From an uncultured Paracoccaceae bacterium (GTDB lineage: Bacteria > Pseudomonadota > Alphaproteobacteria > Rhodobacterales > Rhodobacteraceae), in the NCBI GenBank assembly GCA_947503935.1, contig CANNFR010000002.1, positions 62,001 through 126,000 of the forward strand: a stretch of DNA of 64,000 nucleotides. The letters run 5' to 3'. Below, piece after piece: positions 18,089 through 26,555 of this stretch. The notes under the pieces were generated by a model, which was given only the letters and a program-made list of their open reading frames with translations, was not told where the DNA came from and searched no databases. Every line of letters begins with the position of its first letter. Positions within the stretch are counted from its first letter, which is position 1. The translations under genes were made by a program, and so were the position numbers.

Positions 18089-18306
18089 TCGGCCCCTCAA
18101 CGATCCAGTTGACAGCACCCCACGACTCGGCGCCAAATGAGCGTGATGAAACCCGGTCTCTCCAGGTTAGGTAGTGCAGCACGGCAACCCGCCGCGCATG
18201 GCACTTGCCAGACCCAGGGTGGATACCAATCTGACATTAAAGACCTTTTCCACCGCAACGCCGTATTCCCGGCGCGCGGTCCTGCGTAACGACGATGGGA
18301 GGTACC

Positions 18307-18882
18307 ATGCTCTACCAGATCACCGGAAAACAGATCGATATCGGCGAAGCCCTGCAAACCCATGTGAAGACCGAAATGGGCGAGGCTTTGGGCAAGTATG
18401 CAGGCCGACCAACAAACGCTCAGGTGATCTTTTCTAAATCCGCCCATGAATATGTTTGCGAGGCCACGGTGCATCTGTCGACCGGGCTGACGGCTGCCGC
18501 CAAGGCCCACGCGACCGAGATTTATGCCGCTTTCGAAGCGTGCAATGAAAAGATGGAAAAGCAACTGCGACGTTACAAACGTCGGCTGAAGGATCACCAC
18601 AAAGAGCGATCACAACCGGTTGAATTCGACGGCGTGGCGTCCTATATCCTCGCCGCATCGGAAGACGAAGAATCGGACGAACCCGAAACGCTCCAACCCA
18701 TCATCGTGGCCGAGATGGAGACGCGGCTACCCTCGCTCTCGGTTGGTGAGGCGGTGATGCAAATGGAGCTGGGTGGTGAGGCCTTTCTGGTCTTCAGGAA
18801 TGAGAAACATAGCGGCGTGAATGTCGTCTACCGCCGCGACGATGGGAATGTCGGCTGGATCGACCCCACGCAAACGAAATAA
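18307..18882 (+). CDS. hpf: Ribosome hibernation-promoting factor, long form
   Basis: Binds and inactivates ribosomes in stationary phase or starvation. The 191-residue protein has the N-terminal RaiA/YfiA domain (MLYQITGKQIDIGEALQTHV to about residue 105, ending RRYKRRLKDHH). An acidic linker and a C-terminal dimerisation domain (about 130-188; SVGEAVMQMELGGEAFLVF) follow, so it is the long form that makes 100S dimers by itself. The ATG at 18307 has GGGAGG five bases upstream, deciding against an earlier in-frame ATG. ptsN follows 50 bases downstream. Confidence 0.93.
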   Translation: MLYQITGKQIDIGEALQTHVKTEMGEALGKYAGRPTNAQVIFSKSAHEYVCEATVHLSTGLTAAAKAHATEIYAAFEACNEKMEKQLRRYKRRLKDHHKERSQPVEFDGVASYILAASEDEESDEPETLQPIIVAEMETRLPSLSVGEAVMQMELGGEAFLVFRNEKHSGVNVVYRRDDGNVGWIDPTQTK

Positions 18883-18932
18883 GTCTGCAAACGTGCCATA
18901 AAATTGCACGTTTTGCATCGGAAAAGAGGCTC

Positions 18933-19397
18933 ATGCAGCTATCCGATATTCTAAAGCCCGGTGCCGTGAAGGTTGTGAGCAACCTGACCAGCAAGAAGCG
19001 GCTTTTTCAGGATCTGGGCGATCTGTCCGCCTCGATCTATGGTCTGAATGCCAATACGGCCGCCGATGCCTTGCAGGAGCGTGAAAGTCTTGGCCCAACG
19101 GGTGTGGGCCACGGCGTGGCCCTGCCGCATGCCCGTATCGCTGGGGTGGAAGAGGTGTCGGGCGTGTTCCTGCGCCTTGAGAAGCCGCTTGATTTCAACT
19201 CGGTCGATCGCCAGCCGGTGGATCTGATCTTTGCGCTGTTCGCGCCTTTGGATTCGGGCGTCGATCACCTCAAGGCGCTGGCATTGGTGTCGCGCACGTT
19301 GCGCGACCCCTCAATCTGCGCAAAGCTGCGGGCGAATGGTGACGCCTCGACGCTGCATGCGGTTCTGACCGAGGCGCCGGGCGTCAAGGCTGCTTGA
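18933..19397 (+). CDS. ptsN: PTS IIA-Ntr nitrogen/potassium regulatory protein
   Basis: Phosphocarrier of the regulatory nitrogen PTS (PtsP-NPr-PtsN). The 154-residue EIIA fold has the phosphorylation site His66 in GVALPHARI, preceded by the conserved RESLGPTGVGHG. The order hpf-ptsN is the usual one, normally with rpoN just upstream. The 3' end overlaps the convergently read sulfotransferase gene by 14 bases, so the two transcripts may interfere. Confidence 0.93.
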   Translation: MQLSDILKPGAVKVVSNLTSKKRLFQDLGDLSASIYGLNANTAADALQERESLGPTGVGHGVALPHARIAGVEEVSGVFLRLEKPLDFNSVDRQPVDLIFALFAPLDSGVDHLKALALVSRTLRDPSICAKLRANGDASTLHAVLTEAPGVKAA

Positions 19398-20814
19398 TCC
19401 AGCCCCAATCGGTGAACCCGAACGCGTCGTAGTCGCGCGCATAAGCCGCGCGGCAGGCCGCCTCGACCTCTTCGTCGTAGATATCGGCCAGCGTAAAAGG
19501 CCCCTCCGTCGCGGTATCGGCCGGGATGGCGGGGGGTTTTTGCCCGATCTGCATGGCGATTTGGGAAAGCCCCTCTTTCAGACGATCCTCGCGGATCAGC
19601 ATGTCCGGCGGGTTGAAGGTGGAAAAGCCCTGCACGATGGTCTGCTGACTGGCCCAGGCCCCATCCACCCTGATCGAGGTGCGGCCGGCCAGATTTGCCT
19701 TCACGAAATCCAGATAAGCCAGAAATGCCGTGCGATGGGCCTTTCGCGTGTAGGTATCGTCGATCGTCTCGGGCAGAGGCAGACCGAGGTTCTGGATCAG
19801 CTGCCCCCGAATACCCAAATAGCTTTGTGGAGTCGTGGCGAGGATGTATTGGCAAAACGCCCGGTGCGCACGCGCAAGCGGATGGCTCAGCACGGTAAAG
19901 CTACGGTAATCAAACCGCTGCGCACGCCAGTCGCGCAACTTGTCGCGATTGAAATCGCGGATCAGATCACCTTTGCCAAACGCCGCCATCCAGCCTTCAA
20001 CGGTCTCAATGGGCCCCCCCTTGATCGGGAGAAACAAGAGCGGCGCCTTTGCGGCCGCGACGTAAGTGGGTACGGCCGGGCCACGGCGCGGATCGTTCCA
20101 TAGCCCCAGCCCGGGGTTCATCAGCTCCAGCCGATTGAGGGCCTGGGCCGCGTCTTCGGGGTTCAGGACTTTGTCGGCCAGCGCGACCGGGTTCTGCCGG
20201 ATCAGTTTGGCGCTGGCCTTCTTCAGCCGGCCTTCAACCCCCAACCACTTTGCCAGCCCGTTCAATACCTTGACGTCCGACAAATCATCGTAATCGATCT
20301 GGAACGCGGTTTGCCCGCTTGTCTGCAAATGACGGCGAACATCGCTGTAGAATGCGAAAAGCTCTTCAAAATAGCTCTCGAACTGCGCCTGATCGAAGTG
20401 AATCTTGGCAATCTTGCGCTGCTTTTCCGATCTGAGCAGCCATTGCCCCGTCTTCGATGCGATCCCGAGCGATACGAAACTCTCTACAGGATTGCGGCTG
20501 AGAACGATCTTTGCGCAATCGGGATCGTCCATCACCGCCTTGAAGGCGCGTGGATCATGGCCCTGGAAAAACCGAAAGCCCGATAGCCCCTCGGTCTTCT
20601 TATGCATCCGCCGGAGCAGCATGGCAGGCTTCTGCTCGCGCCGCTCCATCGTGACGCCCAACATGGCGTCCTGCCCCTGGCGGCCGATGAAATGAGGGTT
20701 GAACACCTCGCCATAGGAGGTGATGCCGTCAATCTCGTTCAGGCTGGCTTCAAGGTAATTCGACCCTGTGCGCATGGCTCCGAGGATCACGAAGGAATGG
20801 AAAACGCGTGTCAT
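19384..20814 (-). CDS. PAPS-dependent sulfotransferase-like protein
   Basis: A 476-residue protein whose N-terminal ~210 residues match the sulfotransferase fold. The 5'-phosphosulfate loop reads VILGAMRTGSNYLEASL (about 9-25), and the 3'-phosphate site reads KIVLSRNPVESFVSLG (Arg107, Ser113). The C-terminal half is unassigned; it may bind the acceptor. Relatives are often labelled NodH-like, but the acceptor is unknown. It is the last gene of a minus-strand run with three glycosyltransferases, starting seven bases after the upstream gene ends, so a sulfated glycan is the natural guess. The ATG at 20814 lacks a strong ribosome site, consistent with coupling. No signal peptide is seen. Confidence 0.75.
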   Translation of the reverse strand: MTRVFHSFVILGAMRTGSNYLEASLNEIDGITSYGEVFNPHFIGRQGQDAMLGVTMERREQKPAMLLRRMHKKTEGLSGFRFFQGHDPRAFKAVMDDPDCAKIVLSRNPVESFVSLGIASKTGQWLLRSEKQRKIAKIHFDQAQFESYFEELFAFYSDVRRHLQTSGQTAFQIDYDDLSDVKVLNGLAKWLGVEGRLKKASAKLIRQNPVALADKVLNPEDAAQALNRLELMNPGLGLWNDPRRGPAVPTYVAAAKAPLLFLPIKGGPIETVEGWMAAFGKGDLIRDFNRDKLRDWRAQRFDYRSFTVLSHPLARAHRAFCQYILATTPQSYLGIRGQLIQNLGLPLPETIDDTYTRKAHRTAFLAYLDFVKANLAGRTSIRVDGAWASQQTIVQGFSTFNPPDMLIREDRLKEGLSQIAMQIGQKPPAIPADTATEGPFTLADIYDEEVEAACRAAYARDYDAFGFTDWGWIKQP

Positions 20815-20821
20815 GATGCTG

Positions 20822-22525
20822 TCAGCCCACCGCGTAGGGCCGGCGGCGCCCGGCATTTTGGCGCGGCGCGATGTCGGCGTCAGCCGGGAAATCGCCCATC
20901 AGGTAAGGGTTCATTCCTTCATTGCGGAGCTTTTGCAAAAACCGGCCGAACCCGGTCAGGTCCACCATGCGCGGCGCTTCTGACAGGCGGCGCGCGCCCC
21001 TTGGGCCGATCTCATCCATGATCATCTGCAAGGGCTCCATCGGGGCGTCTACGAAGTCCGCCAGCGACCAGATATGGACCTGTGCCTTCACCTGCGGGCT
21101 GCGAAGCTGGGTCAGATACTGGGCCTCGATCGCCTGCAATTGTGCCGCCTCAGGGCGGATCGCCGCGAAATCGCGGCCGGATTTGAACAGCGGCACAGCC
21201 CAGGCGCCGCTGATCACCGCGATGCGCGCATTGCGATCCGAGGCCAGGAACCAGCAGATCCGCTGGTTGTCGCCAGGCCCGAACTGAAAACATTGCCGCT
21301 CGCCCCGGGTGTTCCAGATCAGATTGGTCAAGAACCCTTCTGGGTCGTAATCGCGCAATTCGGCGGCATCGGACAAAGCGCCGTTATAGGTTGTCTCACC
21401 ACCGGCAAAATGGACCCGATCCGGCGCGAAAAGATGCCCATGCACGCGCCCGCCCGCCTGCCTTTCGATCCATCCCTCGAAATCATCGAAAAGCTCGGCA
21501 AAGCCCTGGAATACCGAATAGGGCGCGCAGGTCTTGCCGTTCTCCCAACCATCGCGGGGAAAGCGGCTTTGCATGCGCAGACCCGCCCGGCCATTCGTCC
21601 GCCGTTCGGTCGCCTTGGCAAACAGCTTGTCGATCTTGCCTGGGTTCGGCTCGGCATTTTTCGTGACCGCGGGGTCGTTGGACAGAAAACTGTCATAAAG
21701 CGCGTCGGCGCGCGGCCAGATCTTGCGCGCCACAAAGCAATCGGATCGGCGCAGAAGCTGCAAGTGATCGTTGTAGAACACATGCGGCTTACCCTGAAAA
21801 TCGAACTTCGACAGGGTCAGCGACCGGCTTTCGATCTGGGTTGAGTGGCGCCGTGTCAGCGTCTGGAAATAGCTTTCATCCGGGATCCAGACCTTTGAGA
21901 AAAACCGATCATGCTCAGGCCTGTTCGGGTCATCCAGAATAGCGGTCAGCGTCTTCTGCGTCAGGCACCACCATTGCGAGCCGAGATGCGGCTGCAGCCC
22001 CTCGGGCATCCGGCGCTTCATCCCGAGGCGCCGCTGCAAGTGGACGTAGGCGTCGAAGAGCCTGCGCTGACGGCGCCAGGCGAAGGGAAAGCGGTAGGTG
22101 AAACGTTCGGTGCTGAGGCCGCCGATCGTCCAGGCGACATCCTGGGTTGTCACGCTTTCGATGAAGTCGGTCTTGGAATGCCGATCCAGATAGGCCTGCA
22201 ACTCTTGCACCGGGCGCAGGGGCAGGCAGGCGCCGGAAGCCAGATAGACATGGCCCACATCGGGAAACTCGGTCAGCATAAGCCGGCTTGCCGCAAGCGT
22301 TGCCTGCACGATTGACCATGTGCCCCATTCACAGGCATGACGCGGCGCGAACCGAACCGCTTCCAAGCCGGACAATTCGGCGACGAAGCGGTCGTGATCG
22401 GCGGTCGGAACATGTCTGTCGACATGGATCACAATGGGACAGCCGCTGGCGGCCCAATGCCGCGCGACCTGGGCCGACCGCTCAAGCGAGGCGTGGACAA
22501 GCAGGATGAAGCCCACATTCCTCAC
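20822..22525 (-). CDS. Core-2/I-branching-type glycosyltransferase with extra C-terminal domain
   Basis: A 567-residue protein. The N-terminal ~280 residues resemble the GT14 core-2/I-branching beta-1,6-N-acetylglucosaminyltransferase family. Supporting motifs are GFILLVHASLERSAQVARH, VIHVDRHVP, the HVYLASGACLPLRP motif (about 92-105), LGSQWWCLT and PDESYFQTL. Residues about 300-540 form a second domain (YSVFQGFAELFDDFEGWIER; GDNQRICWFLASDRNARIAV) that was not identified. Its start overlaps the stop of the upstream GT2 gene (ATGA), and a sulfotransferase follows. Branching of a surface polysaccharide is plausible; donor and acceptor are unknown. No membrane segment is present. Confidence 0.78.
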   Translation of the reverse strand: MRNVGFILLVHASLERSAQVARHWAASGCPIVIHVDRHVPTADHDRFVAELSGLEAVRFAPRHACEWGTWSIVQATLAASRLMLTEFPDVGHVYLASGACLPLRPVQELQAYLDRHSKTDFIESVTTQDVAWTIGGLSTERFTYRFPFAWRRQRRLFDAYVHLQRRLGMKRRMPEGLQPHLGSQWWCLTQKTLTAILDDPNRPEHDRFFSKVWIPDESYFQTLTRRHSTQIESRSLTLSKFDFQGKPHVFYNDHLQLLRRSDCFVARKIWPRADALYDSFLSNDPAVTKNAEPNPGKIDKLFAKATERRTNGRAGLRMQSRFPRDGWENGKTCAPYSVFQGFAELFDDFEGWIERQAGGRVHGHLFAPDRVHFAGGETTYNGALSDAAELRDYDPEGFLTNLIWNTRGERQCFQFGPGDNQRICWFLASDRNARIAVISGAWAVPLFKSGRDFAAIRPEAAQLQAIEAQYLTQLRSPQVKAQVHIWSLADFVDAPMEPLQMIMDEIGPRGARRLSEAPRMVDLTGFGRFLQKLRNEGMNPYLMGDFPADADIAPRQNAGRRRPYAVG

Positions 22526-23532
22526 GCCCAGTTCCCCTTTGACATCAGGCCCAGAATTTCAAGCTGGCGCCAGTTGATGTATTTCTCGCTCCACTTGCAC
22601 CAGAAATCGGGGTTGTCACGCAGGCCTTTGGCATAGGCGCGGTATTCGTGGCTGGCGGCGTAGTGCTGGCGGCGGATCAGCTCTTCTTCGGCCTTCGCGC
22701 TGAACGTGTGCAGGAATTTGGCGTGCAAGAGACAGCCCGAGGCCTTTTCGCCCCCCCATTCCTCATAGATCTGGTTCAAGCCCCGCGGCAGCAGCATGTG
22801 GGTTGAGCTGACATAGGTGTAGGCGCGGTGCCACCGCACCAGCGGGATCTTGTTCAGCGCAGGCGCCCGTTCGGGGCGCTTGGCGAAGAAGGCCCGCGCC
22901 CTTGGGCCGCCTTGAATCCACAGCTCGCGCAGTTTGTCGTTGCGTTTGAAGACGTAATTGCCGCTGTCAAACCAATTGGCGATTTCGAACGGATTGTCCC
23001 CTTCGCGATAGGTCACCGCGTCGATCCGGCCCTTGGGATACATATCGATCAGCATGGCCGGAAAGGTGCGGATGGACGAGGCATCCAGCCAATCGGTTAG
23101 CGCCTCAAGCGGGCGTGTGTCGCTGAACGGATAGACCAGAAATTCGTCCGCATCGACCGTCAGGCACCAATGCCCATGGCCATGCTTGCGCAAAAGCCAG
23201 TTCATCCAGTCCATGCCGAACCGGGCGCGTTTGTAGCTGGCCGACGTGCTCCAGAGCGAGACATCGGGCTGCTCGACCAGATAATCGCGTGTGCCATCAT
23301 TCGAGGCATTGTCGACGAACAGGAAATGCCGCACGCCGAGATCGCGGTAATACTTGAGGAAATAGGGCAACCGGATTCGTTCATTTCGGATCGTGCAGAA
23401 CAACAGTACATCTTGGCTGCCAATTGCGCCCGTCCGGTCGGCAATGGCGCGCAACTCGCGCCGCTTGCGCAAGGCACGCAAGCGCCAGCGCTTGCGCTGA
23501 AGCCTCAGACCATATGATTCAAGCAGGCTCAC
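22522..23532 (-). CDS. GT2/GT92-like glycosyltransferase, tandem copy A
   Basis: A 336-residue glycosyltransferase with a basic N-terminal helix (RKRWRLRALRKRREL) and the GT-A core: LFCTIRNERIRLPYFLKYY, HFLFVDNASNDGT and the metal site WCLTVDADEFLVYP. A C-terminal region contains KIPLVRWHRAYTYVSSTH. It is a clear paralogue of the next gene upstream: HGHGHWCLT-DADE-YP and ALTDWLD/ALTDHLD align without gaps. The start was set at GTG 23532, which has GGAG about six bases upstream; no ATG fits the family N-terminus. The gene overlaps the branching transferase by four bases. Confidence 0.8.
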   Translation of the reverse strand: MSLLESYGLRLQRKRWRLRALRKRRELRAIADRTGAIGSQDVLLFCTIRNERIRLPYFLKYYRDLGVRHFLFVDNASNDGTRDYLVEQPDVSLWSTSASYKRARFGMDWMNWLLRKHGHGHWCLTVDADEFLVYPFSDTRPLEALTDWLDASSIRTFPAMLIDMYPKGRIDAVTYREGDNPFEIANWFDSGNYVFKRNDKLRELWIQGGPRARAFFAKRPERAPALNKIPLVRWHRAYTYVSSTHMLLPRGLNQIYEEWGGEKASGCLLHAKFLHTFSAKAEEELIRRQHYAASHEYRAYAKGLRDNPDFWCKWSEKYINWRQLEILGLMSKGNWA

Positions 23533-23624
23533 CGATACTCCACACTCATATTTCCACGGTCTTAACCTAGAATATCTTGATGAATGCTTTCGCGCGACCC
23601 GTAATCGCGTTTTCCTGGAAAGCC

Positions 23625-24650
23625 CTAGGTCCAATCTCCGCGAGACATCAGGCCCATCGCCTCAAGCTGTTGCCAGCCCTCGTAGCGGGCCGAATGGCTG
23701 TTCCACAAAGTCGGGTTCGCGGCGAGATCATCATAGTAATCAGTAAAGAGGGCGCCGTTTGCAAAATGCTCACCCCGCTCCTTCTCCTCGCGCGACCGCT
23801 CCACGACGATGTCGAGGAACTTGGTGTGCAGCAAAACGCCTGACAATTCAGTGGCGGCCGGGCCGTCGTAAAGCCTGTTCAGCCTTGGCGGCAGCGCGGA
23901 ATGGGTGGAGTTGACGTAGACAAAGCGGCGGTCCCACTTCATCAGCGGGATCTTGTTCAGCGTCGGCGCGCGGCGCGGATCATCTTGAAAGAACACCCGG
24001 CGGCGCACCCCGCCCTGCACCCAGAGATTGTCCAGAGGCTGCTGCCGCTGCTTGAAAAAGGGGCCCGCATCGAACCAGGCCAAAGCCTCAAACGGATCGG
24101 CGCCTGCGGTGTAAACCGCATCCGCCAGCGGGCCCTTGGGATACATATCCATCATCAGCGCGCCGAGACCCGCCTTGCCGGTCTGATCCAGATGGTCGGT
24201 CAGCGCGCGTAGCGGCCGCGTGTTCCAATGCGGATAGATGAAAATCTCATCGGCATCCAACGTCAGGCACCAATGCCCGTGCCCATGGCGGATTTGCAGC
24301 CAAGTCAGCCAGTCCAGCCCAAAACGCGAGGCCTTGTAGCTGGTCTTTGTCTGCCAGAGCGAGACATCAGGTTGATCGGCCAGGTATTCGGTCGTGCCAT
24401 CATCACAGTTATTCGCCACGAACAGGAAGTGACCGACACCCAGCTTGCGATGATGGTCAAGAAAGAACGGCAGCCGCACACGTTCATTTCGAACCGTCGA
24501 GAAACACAGGATCGCACCGGGTTCAATTGCCCCGCTGCGATCGTGAAGCTGTTCTAGCTCACCACGTTTCCGGAACGCCCGGAAAAGAAGCCTGCGCCGC
24601 TTCCAGCGCATGCGGTAGGCAACCCAGGCGCGGTGCAATACGCCCGTCAC
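23625..24650 (-). CDS. GT2/GT92-like glycosyltransferase, tandem copy B
   Basis: A 341-residue paralogue of the downstream gene with the same core: LCFSTVRNERVRLPFFLDHH, HFLFVANNCDDGT, WCLTLDADEIFIYP and KIPLMKWDRRFVYVNSTH. The likely start is GTG at 24650; the next ATG (24611) has no ribosome site. The GTG lies inside a perfect 7-bp inverted repeat (24649-24666), so initiation may be limited by structure. galU ends 26 bases upstream on the same strand, giving the order galU-GT-GT-branching GT-sulfotransferase. Copies A and B differ enough that separate substrates are possible. Confidence 0.78.
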   Translation of the reverse strand: MTGVLHRAWVAYRMRWKRRRLLFRAFRKRGELEQLHDRSGAIEPGAILCFSTVRNERVRLPFFLDHHRKLGVGHFLFVANNCDDGTTEYLADQPDVSLWQTKTSYKASRFGLDWLTWLQIRHGHGHWCLTLDADEIFIYPHWNTRPLRALTDHLDQTGKAGLGALMMDMYPKGPLADAVYTAGADPFEALAWFDAGPFFKQRQQPLDNLWVQGGVRRRVFFQDDPRRAPTLNKIPLMKWDRRFVYVNSTHSALPPRLNRLYDGPAATELSGVLLHTKFLDIVVERSREEKERGEHFANGALFTDYYDDLAANPTLWNSHSARYEGWQQLEAMGLMSRGDWT

Positions 24651-24666
24651 AGGCGATTTCGCCTGT
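24649..24666. repeat. Perfect inverted repeat at the glycosyltransferase B start
   Basis: ACAGGCG-ATTT-CGCCTGT (arms 24649-24655 and 24660-24666) lies between the galU stop and the next gene and includes most of the GTG start codon. On the minus-strand RNA it would form a 7-bp hairpin with a four-base loop, able to weaken translation of the glycosyltransferase or protect the galU 3' end. There is no T tract. Confidence 0.5.
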
Positions 24667-24676
24667 CAGCCATGCC

Positions 24677-25570
24677 CTACTGTGCGGCCTTCCGGGCCGC
24701 GACCATCCGGGTCAGATAGTCCCAGAACTCCGGGCCCAGATCATCGCGCGCCAGCCCGAAGGCCACGGTGGCCTGCAAGAACCCGGCCTTTGACCCGCAA
24801 TCGTAGCGTTGCCCGCGAAACCGATAGCCATACACGTTGTTCGACTGCGCGATCTCTTCCGCGATGGCGTCGGTCAGCTGAATTTCACCGCCCGCGCCGC
24901 TTTTCATCCGGTTGAGGTTCTGCATGATCGCTGGCGTCAGAATGTAGCGCCCGATCACCGCCAGGTTCGACGGGGCCGAGCCCTCGGCCGGCTTCTCGAC
25001 CATACCTTTCACGTGGACAAGCGGGCCCTTCTCCTCCTGAATATCCAGAATGCCGTAGGCTGACGTCTTCTCGGGCGGCACCTCCATCGCGGCCACGATG
25101 TTGCCCCCGGTCTCTGCAAAGGCCTCGACCATTTCCTGCAAGCAGGGCTTCTCGGCCGCGATAACGTCGTCGGGCAAGATGACCGCGAAGGGTTCATTGC
25201 CCAGAAGACGCCGCGCGCACCATACGGCATGGCCAAGCCCAAGGGCCTTGTTCTGCCGCACGTAAGCGATGGCGCCGGAATCCATATTCGTGCTTTTCAG
25301 CATGTCCAGAAGGTCGGTCTTGTTCTTTTTGCGGAGCGTGCTTTCCAATTCGGGCGCATTGTCGAAGTAATCCTCAAGCGCGCTTTTGCCGCGCGAGGTG
25401 ACGAAGATGAATTCCTTGATGCCGGCGGCCCGTGCCTCATCAATCGCGTATTGGATCAGGGGGCGGTCGACCAATGTCATGATCTCTTTCGGGATCGATT
25501 TGGTGGCCGGCAGGAACCGGGTGCCCAGCCCCGCGACCGGAAAAATCGCCTTGGTAACCTTGCGTTTCAT
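24677..25570 (-). CDS. galU: UTP-glucose-1-phosphate uridylyltransferase
   Basis: Makes UDP-glucose from UTP and glucose-1-phosphate, the donor for many surface glycans. The 297-residue protein shows KAIFPVAGLGTRFLPATKS (about 5-23), the sugar-binding PKEIMTLVDRPLIQYAIDEA and the substrate-site GMVEKPAEGSAPSNLAVIGRY, given here in its parts GMVEKP and NLAVIGRY. The ATG at 25570 has GGAGG nine bases upstream; a longer in-frame start was rejected. It is the first gene of the run leading to the glycosyltransferases and sulfotransferase, and 184 bases separate it from kdsB upstream. Confidence 0.96.
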   Translation of the reverse strand: MKRKVTKAIFPVAGLGTRFLPATKSIPKEIMTLVDRPLIQYAIDEARAAGIKEFIFVTSRGKSALEDYFDNAPELESTLRKKNKTDLLDMLKSTNMDSGAIAYVRQNKALGLGHAVWCARRLLGNEPFAVILPDDVIAAEKPCLQEMVEAFAETGGNIVAAMEVPPEKTSAYGILDIQEEKGPLVHVKGMVEKPAEGSAPSNLAVIGRYILTPAIMQNLNRMKSGAGGEIQLTDAIAEEIAQSNNVYGYRFRGQRYDCGSKAGFLQATVAFGLARDDLGPEFWDYLTRMVAARKAAQ

Positions 25571-25754
25571 CCGGGGTTCGCCTCCTTCACTCGCAACTGT
25601 TTCGCGCCGCGTCATAGGGCCAATTGCGGTATCGCCGCAACCCTGACACCGATCGGTAACGAAAGTCTTGCCGTGTCAGCTTTTGTCTACCACAAACCGC
25701 CAGAATTTGCTTGGGTTCCGGGGAAAAACCCGCAGGGCAGCCCTGACATCCGGT

Positions 25755-26555
25755 TTATGGCAGGCCCATTTCCGCCATCATTGCCTCAAGCCGCGGCACG
25801 TCTTCGGGGTTGTTCAACTCCCAAAACTGGCGGCCCCGCGCCTCGACCTCAACACACAAGACATACCGCCCGCGCTCAAGAAACCGCAGCTGCTCCAACC
25901 CCTCCAACCGCTCAAGCGGGCCGTCCTCCCAGCGAGGATAGGCTGCCAAAGCCTTGGGCCTGTAGGCATAGACGCCGACATGATGAAACACGGGCGTCTC
26001 CGTATCGTCTTCGTAATCGCGCCCAGTGTACGGGATGACCTCTTTCGAGAAATAGAGCGCCCGTCCCCCCTGCCCGAACACCGCTGTCGTGCCGCCGACG
26101 CGCCCTGCCGCGCGATCCTCGCGAAAGCCGCGCAGGGCGGAGCCTTCGGTGCGTAGGACGGGCGTGGCGATGTCTGCCTCGGGCGTGGCTTGCAGCCCCT
26201 CGATCAGTGCTTCGACGAACCAGGGCGGCGTCAGGGGCGCGTCGCCTTGCAGGTTCACCACCATGTCGTAGCCGCCGCCCAGCGCGGCATGGGCCTCGGC
26301 ACAGCGTTCGGTGCCGTTGCGGGCCTGGGGCGAGGTCATCACGACCTCGGCGCCAAAGCCATGGGCGGCGTCCCGGATGCGGGCGTCATCGGTCGCCACA
26401 ACCACCTTTTCGACGCCAGAGACCTGGCAGGCAGCCGCCCAACTGCGCTGGATCAGGGTCTGTTTCACGCCGGTCGCGCCCGTCAGCTCAACCAGCGGTT
26501 TGCCGGGATACCGGATCGAGGCATAGCGCGCGGGGATGACCAGAAGAACCGACAT
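25755..26555 (-). CDS. kdsB: 3-deoxy-manno-octulosonate cytidylyltransferase
   Basis: Activates Kdo with CTP to CMP-Kdo for LPS or Kdo-linked capsule. The 266-residue protein starts MSVLLVIPARYASIRYPGKPL, the typical nucleotide-sugar pyrophosphorylase motif. NLQGDAPLTPPWFVEALI (about 100-117) and FHHVGVYAYRPKAL are further KdsB signatures. It differs from the usual KdsB in several loop residues, so a related cytidylyltransferase acting on another 3-deoxy sugar cannot be excluded. The start codon overlaps the cysQ stop (TGATG), so the two are translationally coupled. Confidence 0.88.
   Translation of the reverse strand: MSVLLVIPARYASIRYPGKPLVELTGATGVKQTLIQRSWAAACQVSGVEKVVVATDDARIRDAAHGFGAEVVMTSPQARNGTERCAEAHAALGGGYDMVVNLQGDAPLTPPWFVEALIEGLQATPEADIATPVLRTEGSALRGFREDRAAGRVGGTTAVFGQGGRALYFSKEVIPYTGRDYEDDTETPVFHHVGVYAYRPKALAAYPRWEDGPLERLEGLEQLRFLERGRYVLCVEVEARGRQFWELNNPEDVPRLEAMMAEMGLP

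Noticed and set aside
18089-18306. A degraded rpoN between lptB and hpf
   Set aside because: The gap is only 218 bases and no frame shows sigma-54 motifs; it is a plain absence.
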